NCBI RefSeq assembly: GCF_900177425.1
Contig: NZ_LT840184.1
Location: 4,318,263-4,382,262 of the forward strand
Origin: Paenibacillus uliginis N3/975
Lineage (GTDB): Bacteria; Bacillota; Bacilli; Paenibacillales; Paenibacillaceae
DNA: 64,000 bases
Direction: 5' to 3'
In this document: positions 16,876-26,865 of the stretch, in pieces
Layout of the letters: every line of letters starts with the position of its first letter
Position numbering within the stretch: the first letter of the stretch is position 1
Translations under genes and position numbers: made by a program
Notes under the pieces: generated by a model
What the model saw: only the letters and a program-made list of their open reading frames with translations
What the model was told of the DNA's origin: nothing
The model's database searches: none

Positions 16876-18159
16876 TCAATTGGCTAAATCTAGTGGCTTC
16901 GGTACGGGTGACTGGCGGTAAATCCTTGCACCCAAGCCTTGGAACATGTTCTCAATCCGGTCATATCCACGATCAATATGATGAATCTGTTCTACAATCG
17001 TTGTACCTTGAGCAGCAAGCCCCGCTATGACTAACGCCGCACCGGCCCGAAGGTCGGTAGCCTCCACAGTGGCACCATATATTCGCTGTACTCCGCGGAT
17101 AAATGCGCAGTTCATGTCTGTAGAAATATCAGCGCCCATTCGGGACAGTTCTTCCACATGTTTGAAGCGGCCTTCAAATACCGTCTCTTTCATAACGCTA
17201 AATCCGTCAGCCAGCGACAGCAGCACCATAACCTGGGACTGCAGATCCGTCGGAAAAGACGGATACGGCGAAGTTACGATCCGCTCTACAGCTTTCGGAC
17301 GGCCCATACAGCTTATATTCATTATATCATTGCAGATACTGGTTTGAACACCAGCGCGCTTTAGCACGTGAATAAGAGAATTCAGATGCGACGGATTACA
17401 TTTGGTGAGCGTCACGCTGCCCCTTGTTGCGGCTGCCGCGATCATGACCGTACCTGCGACGATACGGTCAGGAATGATCTCATAATCGCAAGGTTCAAGC
17501 CGATCGACACCGTGGATTGTGATCGTATCCGTTCCTGCTCCAATAATATTGGCGCCCATCTTGTTTAAAAAGTGCTGCAGGTCCTGAATTTCCGGCTCCC
17601 GTGCCGCATTCGTCAGGACGGTTGTTCCCTTCGCTGTCGCAGCAGCCATCATAATATTCTCGGTTGCACCCACACTGGCAAAGTCCAGGTGAATGTCCGC
17701 CCCAATTAAGCGACTGGCTCTACAGTGAATCTTTTGATCACTTTCCTCGATTTCGGCACCCAATGCCTGAAGTCCCTGGAGATGAAGATCGATTTTCCGT
17801 TCGCCGATCGCGCAACCTCCAGGCTGATAAATCGTCACTTCACCGAATCGGGCCAGCAGAGGACCCATCAAGAAGATGGAGGATCGCATCTGCTTCATTA
17901 AATCTTCCGGCACATGAAACGAATTGGCGGATGAAGTATCCACAGTGACCGTCTCGAGCTCATGCTTACACTTTGAACCGAGACGGCTCAGAATGTTCAG
18001 CATCACTTCAATGTCCAGCAGGTGTGGTACATTGCTAAGCCGGAAATTTCCTTCGGCAAGAAGGCTTGCCGCCAGAATCGGTAAAGCGGCATTTTTTGCT
18101 CCATGGATACGTATGGTTCCTGATAGGGGGCTTCCGCCCTCAATCACCAATTTGTCCAA
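16876..18159 (-). CDS. murA: UDP-N-acetylglucosamine 1-carboxyvinyltransferase
   Basis: First committed step of peptidoglycan precursor synthesis: transfers enolpyruvate from PEP to UDP-GlcNAc. 427 residues; the catalytic, fosfomycin-reactive Cys is in QPGGCAIGERKIDLH (about residue 116). HGAKNAALPILAASLL and the C-terminal DLRAGAALVIAGLAA are family signatures. The start is TTG 18159, 5 bases after GGAGGTG; an ATG 12 codons earlier would overlap murB. Being inside the division cluster it is an additional or relocated murA relative to B. subtilis. Confidence 0.96.
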   Translation of the reverse strand: MDKLVIEGGSPLSGTIRIHGAKNAALPILAASLLAEGNFRLSNVPHLLDIEVMLNILSRLGSKCKHELETVTVDTSSANSFHVPEDLMKQMRSSIFLMGPLLARFGEVTIYQPGGCAIGERKIDLHLQGLQALGAEIEESDQKIHCRASRLIGADIHLDFASVGATENIMMAAATAKGTTVLTNAAREPEIQDLQHFLNKMGANIIGAGTDTITIHGVDRLEPCDYEIIPDRIVAGTVMIAAAATRGSVTLTKCNPSHLNSLIHVLKRAGVQTSICNDIMNISCMGRPKAVERIVTSPYPSFPTDLQSQVMVLLSLADGFSVMKETVFEGRFKHVEELSRMGADISTDMNCAFIRGVQRIYGATVEATDLRAGAALVIAGLAAQGTTIVEQIHHIDRGYDRIENMFQGLGARIYRQSPVPKPLDLAN

Positions 18160-18175
18160 TGTATCACCTCCGAGT

Positions 18176-19081
18176 TTACCGCTCTCCCATGACATAGACC
18201 TCAGGCACCAAAGTTATACCGTGTTTCTCTGCGATGGTCTCCTGAACTTTCTTCATCAGGGCGAGCACGTCCTCTGCTGTCGCTTGACCGGTGTTTTCAA
18301 TGAAATTGGCATGCTGTAGGGAAATCTCGGCGCCTCCGATTCGAAGCCCCTTTAGTCCCGCCGCTTCAATCAACCGTGCGGCATGATCACCAGGCGGATT
18401 TCGGAATACACTGCCGGCTGTTGCGGATTGTAGCGGCTGGGTACGCCGCCGGCGGTCCTTATAGGACGCCATGGCCGCCGAGATTTCCTTGCGGTCGCCG
18501 TGCTGGAGCTGAAACACCGACTGAATTACGATTCCTTTCCTGTCATGCAGGACGGAATGCCGATAATCAAACTCCATATCTTCCGCAGCAAAGTGAACCA
18601 ATTCACCTGACTCCAGTACAATGTCAGCGGACTTAAATATGCGTGACACATCAGACCCGTGGGCACCGGCGTTCATATAAACAGCCCCTCCGACTGACCC
18701 AGGTATACCTCCAGCAAACTCCAGACCGGTCAACCCCTCTTTACCGGCCAGAACGCTAAGTTTAACGAATGACATGCTGCCTCCGGCAGTTACCAAGTCA
18801 CCGTCAAAGACTACCTCGTCAAATCCCTGTCCCAGCTTTATGACGGCTCCGCGTATACCTTTATCCGATATAAGCATATTGGATCCACGTCCGAGCTGTA
18901 TCCACGGGATATCGTGGGTGTGGAGAATGGCGGCCAGTTCTGCCAATTGTTCCTTCGTTTCCGGGACAATCAGAACATCGGCAGGCCCACCGATTTTCCA
19001 GGTTGTATATTTTGCCAGTGGCTCGTTCTTGAATATTGCTCCGACGTTCGATTGCGATAACTGTAGTTCCCACTGCTGCAT
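18176..19081 (-). CDS. murB: UDP-N-acetylenolpyruvoylglucosamine reductase
   Basis: FAD-dependent reduction of UDP-GlcNAc-enolpyruvate to UDP-MurNAc. 301 residues, close to the 303 of B. subtilis MurB. YTTWKIGGPADVLIVP begins the FAD domain, GIPGSVGGAVYMNAGA is the flavin phosphate loop, and AGSVFRNPPGDHAARLIE carries the catalytic Ser. ATG 19081 follows AGGGAGG by 11 bases. An in-frame extension to 19228 exists but has no family resemblance. Between it and murG is a 160-base gap with a GGCCAT/ATGGCC hairpin. Confidence 0.96.
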   Translation of the reverse strand: MQQWELQLSQSNVGAIFKNEPLAKYTTWKIGGPADVLIVPETKEQLAELAAILHTHDIPWIQLGRGSNMLISDKGIRGAVIKLGQGFDEVVFDGDLVTAGGSMSFVKLSVLAGKEGLTGLEFAGGIPGSVGGAVYMNAGAHGSDVSRIFKSADIVLESGELVHFAAEDMEFDYRHSVLHDRKGIVIQSVFQLQHGDRKEISAAMASYKDRRRRTQPLQSATAGSVFRNPPGDHAARLIEAAGLKGLRIGGAEISLQHANFIENTGQATAEDVLALMKKVQETIAEKHGITLVPEVYVMGER

Positions 19082-19241
19082 CTTACAAAAACCTCCCTTG
19101 ACTTCAAAACCGAAAAGGCCATTCCCCGGCTTGGCGAAGAGATGGCCGCTCTGGATGATACCGGCCTCTTGGGTGAGATTGTCACGATTATAGAGTATCT
19201 TATGTAGACCCCTATAGGTGTGTGACAATCGCCCAGCCGTT

Positions 19242-20351
19242 TTAACGGTTGTTGATCAACCGGCGTATTTCCTCAACAATAACAGCTGCTGAATCGGGCT
19301 TGCCGAGCCGACGTGAGGCTTCGGACATGGAATGCTGCGTACCCTGATTTCCCATGATCTCTTCTATTCGGGCAAAAAGGATTTCGGCCGTCAAATCTTT
19401 TTCCAAAATCATTCGGGACGCTCCCGCATCTTCCAGCTGCCTGGCATTCGCCTCCTGGTGATTATTCGTCACATTCGGGGACGGTATAAGCACAGAAGGT
19501 ATTCCAAGCGAAGTCGTTTCCGCTAAAAAGGATGCGCCCGCCCGGTTCACAATCAGTGAAGTAGAGGCGAGCACTTCCGGCATGTTATGCACATAAGGAA
19601 CAATATGGAGATGATTTGATATCGTACCCAGTTGGCTGCGCACCGCCTCACGAGTTCCCTCAAAATACAAATCTCCGGTTACATATACAAAATGTACGTT
19701 CGGAAGTTTGGTCAGCATCGGCGCCATGCCGATCATCGCTGTATTGATGGCCCTAGCCCCACGGCTTCCTCCAACAACGAGCACAACACGGCTGTCCATC
19801 GGTATTCCTAGCGAAGCGAATCCTCGTTCACGATTAGCCGATTGAACCGTGGTTGCCCGTGGATTACCGGTATAAACGACTCTTTTGGCTTTGGAAAATG
19901 AGCTTTCCGATCCTTCAAAACTAACGGCAACGGTAGAAGCGTAGCGACTCAGAAACTGATTCGTCAGACCGGGTATGGCATTCTGCTCGTGAATCATCGT
20001 CGGAATGCCAAGCTTCGCAGCCGCATAAACGACCGGTCCGCACACATAGCCGCCGGTGCCGATTACCACATCCGGTTTAAAATCAGCAAGCAATTTTTTG
20101 CTTGTTGACACTCCTTTTAAAAAGCGCATTACGGTCTTCACATTATCAAAGGACAGCTTCCGGCGGAAACCAGTAATATCGATGCTCTCGAACGGAAGAC
20201 TCTCTTGGGGAACAAGCTTGCTTTCCAAGCCCTGCTTACCTCCAATATATAAAAAAGCGGTTTTTGGGTCCTCCGCTTCAAATTGTCTGGCAATAGCGAC
20301 GGCGGGGTAAATATGGCCCCCCGTACCACCGCCGGTTAATACGACACGCAT
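19242..20351 (-). CDS. murG: UDP-GlcNAc--lipid I N-acetylglucosaminyl transferase
   Basis: Peripheral membrane GT28 transferase that makes lipid II from lipid I. 369 residues. LTGGGTGGHIYPAVAIA is the N-terminal G loop, GTGGYVCGPVVYAA the second, and GASFLAETTSLGIPSVLIPSPN with NHQEANA the UDP-GlcNAc site. ATG 20351 is chosen, 6 bases after GAGGTG; a GTG at 20360 overlaps the spoVE stop. Confidence 0.97.
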   Translation of the reverse strand: MRVVLTGGGTGGHIYPAVAIARQFEAEDPKTAFLYIGGKQGLESKLVPQESLPFESIDITGFRRKLSFDNVKTVMRFLKGVSTSKKLLADFKPDVVIGTGGYVCGPVVYAAAKLGIPTMIHEQNAIPGLTNQFLSRYASTVAVSFEGSESSFSKAKRVVYTGNPRATTVQSANRERGFASLGIPMDSRVVLVVGGSRGARAINTAMIGMAPMLTKLPNVHFVYVTGDLYFEGTREAVRSQLGTISNHLHIVPYVHNMPEVLASTSLIVNRAGASFLAETTSLGIPSVLIPSPNVTNNHQEANARQLEDAGASRMILEKDLTAEILFARIEEIMGNQGTQHSMSEASRRLGKPDSAAVIVEEIRRLINNR

Positions 20352-20356
20352 GCCGT

Positions 20357-21454
20357 TCACCTCGCATAACGGGATATATTTAATAAAATGCCTAGCGCGG
20401 TCAGCATCAGCGTCAAGGAACTACCTCCATAGCTGATCAGCGGAAGCGTGATACCTGTTACTGGCATAAGCCCTATAACAACTCCGATGTTAATAACGAC
20501 CTGTATGGCAACCATACCGATAATACCGACAGCCAGCAAACTTCCAAAGCCGTCGTTTACGGTCATCGCCACTCTCATCCCACGCCACACCAGTGTGAGG
20601 AACAGGAGCAGAACAATTAAGCCACCAATAAATCCAAGTTCCTCCGCAAGGATAGCGAAAATAAAGTCAGTCTGGGGCTCAGGAACGTAACTGTATTTCT
20701 GACGGCTCATTCCCAGGCCAAGGCCGCCAAGGCCACCCGGTCCAATCGCATAAAGGGATTGAATAATTTGGTAACCCGTTCCAAGAGGATCAGACCACGG
20801 ATCAAGAAAACCGGTAATCCGTTTCAGCCTGTACGGTGCAGTCAGAATGAGACCGATGAAACCTGCAACTCCGCCCAAAGCGAGGAATCCTAGATGCTTC
20901 ATACGTACACCCGCTGTAAATACGATCATGAGTGCGGCACCCAGCATAACGGCCCCTGTTCCAAGATCCGGCTGAAGCATGATTAGTCCAAAGGCCAGTC
21001 CAATCAGTCCAAGCGGTGGCATTAATCCTTTAGAAAAGGACGTTATGTCATAATCCTCACGGCTGAGCCACTTGGATAAGAACAGAATCATTCCTAGCTT
21101 CATAAATTCTGACGGTTGAATGCCAAATGAGCTAATACCCAACCAGCTACGCGCACCACCGCGAACAACGCCCACACCTGGGATCAATACGATCACAAGC
21201 ATAAAAAAGCAAATCAATAAGCCGAGTTTCGCATATTTTTTCCACACGCGAAAATCTATGTTTGCAGTAAAATACATGGCAGCAAGACCAAGACCTGCAA
21301 AAAGCAGCTGCCGCTTCACAAAATAAAACTGATCTCCGTAATCATGAAAAGCGAGTACGGACCCCGCGCTGTACACCATAACAATTCCGATGGTCAGCAG
21401 GGTCAAAATACAAATCAGGAGCCATAAATCAGGCGCCGGACGATTCTTGTTCAT
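20357..21454 (-). CDS. spoVE: SEDS-family peptidoglycan glycosyltransferase SpoVE/FtsW
   Basis: Polytopic membrane protein (about ten helices, 365 residues) that polymerises lipid II together with a class B PBP. Conserved SEDS features: SSFGIQPSEFMKLGMI with the Pro-Ser-Glu of the family, QPDLGTGAVML, the catalytic-region Asp in the loop SYVPEPQTDFIFAILAEELG, and PLISYGGSSL near the end. Its position between murD and murG and near spoVD matches spoVE of B. subtilis (spore cortex); in this organism it might also serve division, since ftsW is not otherwise seen here. Confidence 0.93.
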   Translation of the reverse strand: MNKNRPAPDLWLLICILTLLTIGIVMVYSAGSVLAFHDYGDQFYFVKRQLLFAGLGLAAMYFTANIDFRVWKKYAKLGLLICFFMLVIVLIPGVGVVRGGARSWLGISSFGIQPSEFMKLGMILFLSKWLSREDYDITSFSKGLMPPLGLIGLAFGLIMLQPDLGTGAVMLGAALMIVFTAGVRMKHLGFLALGGVAGFIGLILTAPYRLKRITGFLDPWSDPLGTGYQIIQSLYAIGPGGLGGLGLGMSRQKYSYVPEPQTDFIFAILAEELGFIGGLIVLLLFLTLVWRGMRVAMTVNDGFGSLLAVGIIGMVAIQVVINIGVVIGLMPVTGITLPLISYGGSSLTLMLTALGILLNISRYAR

Positions 21455-21503
21455 GAAGAGGCCACCTTTAGCATACGAAGTAGGGGCTTATCCACCCCCC
21501 TAC

Positions 21504-22925
21504 TTACAGATTATGCACCGCCTCTTTAAAAATGCGTCCACGCACCGCATAAGAAGAAAACATGTCCCAGCTTGCGCAAGCAGGCGAAAGAAGGACAATG
21601 TCCCCCTGGTCTGCTAATTCGGCAGCTTTCTTTACAGCGGCAGTGAGTGCAGCGGCGGCGTCTTCATCATTATCGACGAGGACGATTTGCTTTAATCCGG
21701 CCAGTTCTGCCGCTTTCGCTATTTTTTCCTTCGTTTCGCCAAGAAGCACTACCGATTTGACACGTCCTTTTAAAGAAGGCACAAGTTCTTCGTAGCTAGA
21801 ACCTCTGTCGAGTCCCCCGGCTATAAGAACAATCGGACGGGTAAACGAAGTCAATGCCATGTTTGTAGCCTTGGAGTTCGTTGCTTTAGAGTTGTTGTAA
21901 TAGGAGACACCATCGATGTCCTTCACAAATTCCAGACGGTGCTCTACGCCCCGGAAATCCGTAAGCGGACCGGCAAGCGCGGAAATATTAGCTCCCGCGG
22001 CAATGGCGATGGCACACGAAGCGAGTGCATTCGCGACATTAAATTGGCCAGGCAAAGCTATTTTATCTACTGGAATGATCTCATGGCTGAAGCCTTTGCT
22101 GTCCGTATAAACGACCATACGGCTCAATTCATCTTCTACACCGGGCAAGTATGGCGGAACCACATGCACGCCTTCTCGAAGACTCTCATTCATCGAAAAA
22201 GGCAAAATATGAGCTTTGATATATGGCACGAGGCTCCGGCATACCGGATCATCCCAATTAAGTACAGCGGTATCTTCTGTTGTCTGATTGCTGAACAGTT
22301 TGGCCTTGGAGGCAACATAATCATCCATACTACCATGGTAATCCAAATGGGTCTCCGCCACATTCAGCAGACAGGCTATACGAGGACGGTATTCTTCCGT
22401 CCCTTTCAGCTGAAAGCTGCTGAGTTCAACAACCATCCAGTTGTGTTCGGATGCTTCCTGAGCAGCTTCGCACAGCGGTGTTCCTATGTTACCGGCCACA
22501 ATCGGCGACATTCCTGCGGCTTCCAGCAGTTTGCCGACCCACGTAGTAGTGGTCGTCTTGCCATTTGAACCTGTAATCCCAATCATCGGCGCGCTGCAAA
22601 GATGGTAGGCTACCTCTACTTCAGTCACAACCGGAATCCCAAGCTCCTGCGCTTTAAGAACTGGCGGAACATGATATGGAATGCCAGGATTTTTCACAAG
22701 AAGGGATACACCTTGATGAATGAGTCCTTCAGGATGTCCTCCGCATACGACGGAAATACCCAAAGCTTCGATCTCCGAAGCTTCGGGACATTCTTCTCGC
22801 TCCTTTTTATCATTAACAGTAACCAAAGCTCCGGCATTGTGCATAACCTTGGCTACTTGAACTCCGCTTTTGGCCAGTCCCAAGACAACAACTTCCTTAC
22901 CCCGGTAAAATTCTGGATGCTTCAT
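21504..22925 (-). CDS. murD: UDP-N-acetylmuramoyl-L-alanine--D-glutamate ligase
   Basis: Adds D-Glu to UDP-MurNAc-L-Ala using ATP. 473 residues with the three Mur ligase domains: an N-terminal Rossmann-like domain (GKEVVVLGLAKSGVQVAK), the ATP domain with GITGSNGKTTTTTW, and the C-terminal domain with LIAGGLDRGSSY. The region SKATNSKATNMALTSF is the normal DSKATN motif, not an insertion. Two bases after mraY. Confidence 0.97.
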   Translation of the reverse strand: MKHPEFYRGKEVVVLGLAKSGVQVAKVMHNAGALVTVNDKKEREECPEASEIEALGISVVCGGHPEGLIHQGVSLLVKNPGIPYHVPPVLKAQELGIPVVTEVEVAYHLCSAPMIGITGSNGKTTTTTWVGKLLEAAGMSPIVAGNIGTPLCEAAQEASEHNWMVVELSSFQLKGTEEYRPRIACLLNVAETHLDYHGSMDDYVASKAKLFSNQTTEDTAVLNWDDPVCRSLVPYIKAHILPFSMNESLREGVHVVPPYLPGVEDELSRMVVYTDSKGFSHEIIPVDKIALPGQFNVANALASCAIAIAAGANISALAGPLTDFRGVEHRLEFVKDIDGVSYYNNSKATNSKATNMALTSFTRPIVLIAGGLDRGSSYEELVPSLKGRVKSVVLLGETKEKIAKAAELAGLKQIVLVDNDEDAAAALTAAVKKAAELADQGDIVLLSPACASWDMFSSYAVRGRIFKEAVHNL

Positions 22926-22927
22926 CT

Positions 22928-23893
22928 TTACAACCCCTTGTTAATATAAAGTCCTAGACCCGCCAGCACGAGACCTACAGCCCAAAATGTAATGACTACT
23001 CGCCACTCCGACCAACCGGACAATTCAAAGTGATGATGAATCGGACTCATCTTGAAAATACGTTTGCCCCTCGTTTTAAAAGAAGCCACTTGAAGCACGA
23101 CTGACAGCATTTCCACCACGAATACCCCGCCGATGATTAGAAACAGCAGTTCGCTCTTCGTCACGATAGCGATGGCACCAATGGCGCCGCCGATTCCGAG
23201 TGAGCCCGTGTCACCCATAAATACTTTAGCCGGGTGGGCGTTAAATACGAGGAAACCGAGTACAGCCCCGATCATCGCGGCCGCACAAAAAGCTGCTGCA
23301 AACGAGGTAGACTGGATAGCAACAAGCGCATATGCTCCAAAAGCAATTGCACTGACACCTGAGAGTAATCCGTCAAGGCCATCCGTAAAGTTGACTGCGT
23401 TGCTTATCGCAAGCATCATGACAACGATAAATGGATAGTAAAACCATCCGCCCCAATCGAATGCCCAGTCCGTTCCGGGAACGCCGATCGCTGTACTGTG
23501 ACCATTCGAAATAAGGAGCCAACACATAATGCCGGCAAACAAAAGCTGTCCGAACAACTTTTGGCGGGCAGTAAGCCCTAAAGAACGGCGAAACACGATT
23601 TTCACGTAATCATCTAAAAATCCGATCAGACCAAACCCGAGTGTACCTACAAGCAGCACATAAAAGTTCGTGTCAACAGGAGAAAATTTCACAAAAGTCA
23701 AAGTAAAGGCCAATAAAATAATAACCCCGCCCATTGTAGGCGTTCCAGCTTTTTTAAGGTGACTTTGCGGACCATCGTCCCGAACCTGCTGACCAAATTT
23801 CATCCGGCGAAGCAGCGGTATAAGCAGCGGTGCGGATATGACAGCAAGTACGAACGATACGCCGATCGTCAGCAATAACAGTTGAAAGTCCAT
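22928..23893 (-). CDS. mraY: Phospho-N-acetylmuramoyl-pentapeptide-transferase
   Basis: Integral membrane enzyme that moves phospho-MurNAc-pentapeptide to undecaprenyl phosphate to form lipid I. 321 residues and about ten helices. Catalytic motifs are all present: KKAGTPTMGG, FLDDYVK, NAVNFTDGLDGL with its Asp residues, GDTGSLGIGG, and the histidine-rich FKMSPIHHHFEL. Follows murF by 4 bases. Confidence 0.98.
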   Translation of the reverse strand: MDFQLLLLTIGVSFVLAVISAPLLIPLLRRMKFGQQVRDDGPQSHLKKAGTPTMGGVIILLAFTLTFVKFSPVDTNFYVLLVGTLGFGLIGFLDDYVKIVFRRSLGLTARQKLFGQLLFAGIMCWLLISNGHSTAIGVPGTDWAFDWGGWFYYPFIVVMMLAISNAVNFTDGLDGLLSGVSAIAFGAYALVAIQSTSFAAAFCAAAMIGAVLGFLVFNAHPAKVFMGDTGSLGIGGAIGAIAIVTKSELLFLIIGGVFVVEMLSVVLQVASFKTRGKRIFKMSPIHHHFELSGWSEWRVVITFWAVGLVLAGLGLYINKGL

Positions 23894-23897
23894 GAGA

Positions 23898-25316
23898 TCA
23901 CCCCCTTACGTCGTTGTTGCCGCTATGCAAGCTTTTTAGTGCTTCCACAACGTCTTCCAGTTTCATGCCACGCGAACCTTTGACCAATACAACATCTTTA
24001 TTGGTTACCTCATTCGATACCCTTTCGATCAATGCTGCTTTATCGGTGAAGGCCATTACCTGTCCTTCAGGCAGACGAGCTTTGGCTGTTTCCGCCGTAT
24101 AAATGGACAGAGGACCGTAAGTAAACACCATATCTACCTTGTCAGGCGACACATACTGCCCGATTTCAGCATGATAATCCTGTTCACGGAGTCCCAATTC
24201 AAGCATGTCCCCGAGAACGGCGATTCGCCGACGGAAGCCTTTCATATCACCCAGAACATCCAGAGCTGCTTTGACAGACACTGGGCTTGCATTATATGCA
24301 TCGTTCAATACCGTAACTCCGTGCTCGGTTTCAATGCTCTCTATACGCATGCTTGTCAGACGCAGACCCGCGAGGCCTTCACGGATCTGTTCTTCGCTGA
24401 TACCGTAATGCTCGGCAACTGCTAGTGCAGCTAACGCATTTACTACGTTATGGCGACCCAGGAGAGGTAAACTGAATCCCTCACCGGTATGACGGTGGGA
24501 GGTAAAGATAATTCCCTTGGCATGGAACATCATGCCTGTTGGGTAATCATCGTTGTCTTCCCCGGGCCCAAAGGTGAACGTCTGTAGCCCGTCAGGTTTT
24601 TTGGTTTCGGACTCGGCAAGCACTTGAGGAATCAGAGGCTCGTCTCCATGATGGATCAGCAGCCCGCCAGGCTTCATGCCACTAACAATTTCCAGCTTGG
24701 CACGTGCAATTTCCTCCCTAGAGCCAAGCTGCAACATATGTGATTCACCTACATTCGTAACAACTGCCGTATCAGGCCGGGCAATTGAGGACAGCAGTTC
24801 GATCTCATAACGTCCACTCATTCCCATCTCCAGCACGACAATATCCGTTCCCTCCGGCATGTCGAGAACCGTAAGCGGAAGTCCGATTTGATTGTTAAAA
24901 TTACCTTGTGTTTTATGAACTTTATATTTCGTTTCGAGCAGTGCTGTAACCATGTCCTTTACCGTAGTTTTACCGTTGCTGCCAGTAATGCCTACAACCT
25001 TGGCTCCGCTCTGCTCGAGATAGGAAGCAGCCAGTGACTGCAGAGCAACCAGCGTATCCTTAACAAGGATAACCGGCCCTTCGGGTGGCGTACCATGATC
25101 CTCTTGCCACAGTATAGCTCCGGCATTAGACTCTAGCGCTTGCCCCGCAAAATCATGGCCATCAAAACGTTCGCCAACAAGTGGAACATACAAACTGCCC
25201 TGCTGGATTTTCCGTGAGTCTGTACTAACTCCTTGAATCATAACTTCTTCATCTTGTTTACACATAAGCGCACCGCAGCACATGGCTGCGATGCTTCGCA
25301 ATGGTTTTTGGATCAC
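23898..25316 (-). CDS. murF: UDP-N-acetylmuramoyl-tripeptide--D-alanyl-D-alanine ligase
   Basis: Adds D-Ala-D-Ala to UDP-MurNAc-tripeptide. 472 residues; VVGITGSNGKTTVKDMV (ATP loop), LNDAYNASPVSVKAALD (ribose/Mg) and VLGDMLELG are MurF hallmarks. GTG 25316 overlaps the murE stop as GTGA. B. subtilis has murF elsewhere, so its presence in the dcw operon resembles the more ancestral order. Confidence 0.97.
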   Translation of the reverse strand: MIQKPLRSIAAMCCGALMCKQDEEVMIQGVSTDSRKIQQGSLYVPLVGERFDGHDFAGQALESNAGAILWQEDHGTPPEGPVILVKDTLVALQSLAASYLEQSGAKVVGITGSNGKTTVKDMVTALLETKYKVHKTQGNFNNQIGLPLTVLDMPEGTDIVVLEMGMSGRYEIELLSSIARPDTAVVTNVGESHMLQLGSREEIARAKLEIVSGMKPGGLLIHHGDEPLIPQVLAESETKKPDGLQTFTFGPGEDNDDYPTGMMFHAKGIIFTSHRHTGEGFSLPLLGRHNVVNALAALAVAEHYGISEEQIREGLAGLRLTSMRIESIETEHGVTVLNDAYNASPVSVKAALDVLGDMKGFRRRIAVLGDMLELGLREQDYHAEIGQYVSPDKVDMVFTYGPLSIYTAETAKARLPEGQVMAFTDKAALIERVSNEVTNKDVVLVKGSRGMKLEDVVEALKSLHSGNNDVRG

Positions 25317-26800
25317 AATTGTCTGCCCCTTATCGCTTCTTTTGCAACGATGCGGTCGTCGAAATCAAACATTTTCCCCGCGATCAGTTGATAGGTCTCA
25401 TGACCTTTCCCCGCAATCAATACTACATCTCCCGGGCTTGCCATTTCAATAGCCTTTTTAATTGCTTGCCTGCGGTCTACAATGAGCTGGTAACGTTTCT
25501 CAGAAACGCCGTCCTCCAACAGGCCTGCTTCGATATCTTTCAAGATAAGATCAGGATCCTCTGATCTGGGATTATCAGAGGTCACAATGACGGTATCGCT
25601 AAATCTTGCAGCGATTTTGCCCATAATCGGACGCTTGCTCGTATCACGGTCTCCCCCGCAGCCAAACACGGTCAAAATCTTGCCCTGAGCAAATTCCTTG
25701 ATGGTGCGGAGCACATTATCCAGACCATCCGGCGTGTGGGCATAATCCACAATAACAGCAAATGGCTGTCCCGCATCTACCGCTTCGACCCGGCCTTCTA
25801 CTCCAGGCACGGATTCGAGGCTTTTTTTGATATCCTGCAACGGTACTTCTTCAAGCAGCGCTGCAGCAATGGCTGCCATCGTATTATACACATTGAATTT
25901 ACCGATCATTTTTAGTGAAATATCTGTACTGCCTCGAAAAGTATCTACATGAAATGAAGTTCCCTGAGCTGTTATTGCAATACCGGATGCACGTACATCC
26001 GCGTTCTCGTGTAAACCGTATGTAATGACTTCAGCTGATGTCAGTTTCGCAAACTGTTCGGAAGCTTTATCGTCTGCGTTGAGAACCGCGTACTTTCGCT
26101 GCTTGGGATCTTTGGCAAAAGCATTGCCGAGTCGTGAGAAAAACAACCCTTTAGCACTCTGGTATTCTTCCACGGAGTTATGATAGTCCAGATGATCCTG
26201 TGTCAAATTCGTAAAGACAGCCGTCCGGAAATCGGTTCCTTTCACGCGCCCCTGTTCCAGAGCATGGGAGGATACTTCCATAACGCAGAATTGTGCACCT
26301 GCCTGTGCCATGTCGTTCAGACTTCGCTGCAGCTCGAGCGCTTCCGGTGTCGTTCCCGACATCGGGAACGACCTGCCGTCATACTTCATTTGGATCGTGC
26401 CAATTAATCCGGTTTTTAGACCATAATCACTCATGATTTTATCAATGAGATAAGTCGTTGTTGTCTTTCCGTTCGTTCCGGTTACACCGATTGTAGTCAT
26501 GCGCTTGCTTGGCTGGCCATAGAACGTATCGGCCAACACCGCCATAGCGAACCGGCAGTCCTTCACAATAACTTGCGGCAATGCAGTCTCCAACCTTCGG
26601 TTTACAACAAGGGCTGCCGCACCATTGTCTCCTGCCTCGCCTGCATAATCATGTCCATCCACCGTATGACCCGGCAAGCAAATGAACAAATCCCCGGGAA
26701 TCACTTGTCTGGAATCGGTCTGAAGTCCGGAGACGTTAATCTCACCATCGCCGATGATAACGGCTGCGGCCAAAACGGATGTCAATTCGTTCAGTTTCAT
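25313..26800 (-). CDS. murE: UDP-MurNAc-L-Ala-D-Glu--meso-diaminopimelate ligase
   Basis: Adds the third amino acid of the stem peptide. 495 residues; IGVTGTNGKTTTTYLID (ATP loop), AVFTNLTQDHLDYH and the specificity motif TSDNPRSEDPD. DNPR marks meso-diaminopimelate rather than lysine as substrate. ATG 26800 is chosen since GGAGGG lies 6 bases upstream; another ATG two codons before abuts that site. Confidence 0.97.
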   Translation of the reverse strand: MKLNELTSVLAAAVIIGDGEINVSGLQTDSRQVIPGDLFICLPGHTVDGHDYAGEAGDNGAAALVVNRRLETALPQVIVKDCRFAMAVLADTFYGQPSKRMTTIGVTGTNGKTTTTYLIDKIMSDYGLKTGLIGTIQMKYDGRSFPMSGTTPEALELQRSLNDMAQAGAQFCVMEVSSHALEQGRVKGTDFRTAVFTNLTQDHLDYHNSVEEYQSAKGLFFSRLGNAFAKDPKQRKYAVLNADDKASEQFAKLTSAEVITYGLHENADVRASGIAITAQGTSFHVDTFRGSTDISLKMIGKFNVYNTMAAIAAALLEEVPLQDIKKSLESVPGVEGRVEAVDAGQPFAVIVDYAHTPDGLDNVLRTIKEFAQGKILTVFGCGGDRDTSKRPIMGKIAARFSDTVIVTSDNPRSEDPDLILKDIEAGLLEDGVSEKRYQLIVDRRQAIKKAIEMASPGDVVLIAGKGHETYQLIAGKMFDFDDRIVAKEAIRGRQL

Positions 26801-26865
26801 CGTCATCCCTCCAAATATGCGCCCATTAGCGGACGCATCCTTCTACTGTGAAGCGGATGCGTCCG

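Noticed and set aside
19082..19228. N-terminal extension of MurB
   Set aside because: An in-frame start exists, but the extension does not resemble the family and the internal ATG at 19081 has a strong ribosome binding site.
21795..21910. Possible duplication SKATN-SKATN in MurD
   Set aside because: The length equals the normal SKATNxxAT motif of MurD, so it is chance similarity in the motif and not an insertion.
21939..22568. A 209-codon open frame on the plus strand
   Set aside because: It is antisense to murD, which is fully supported by Mur ligase motifs; no recognisable protein features.
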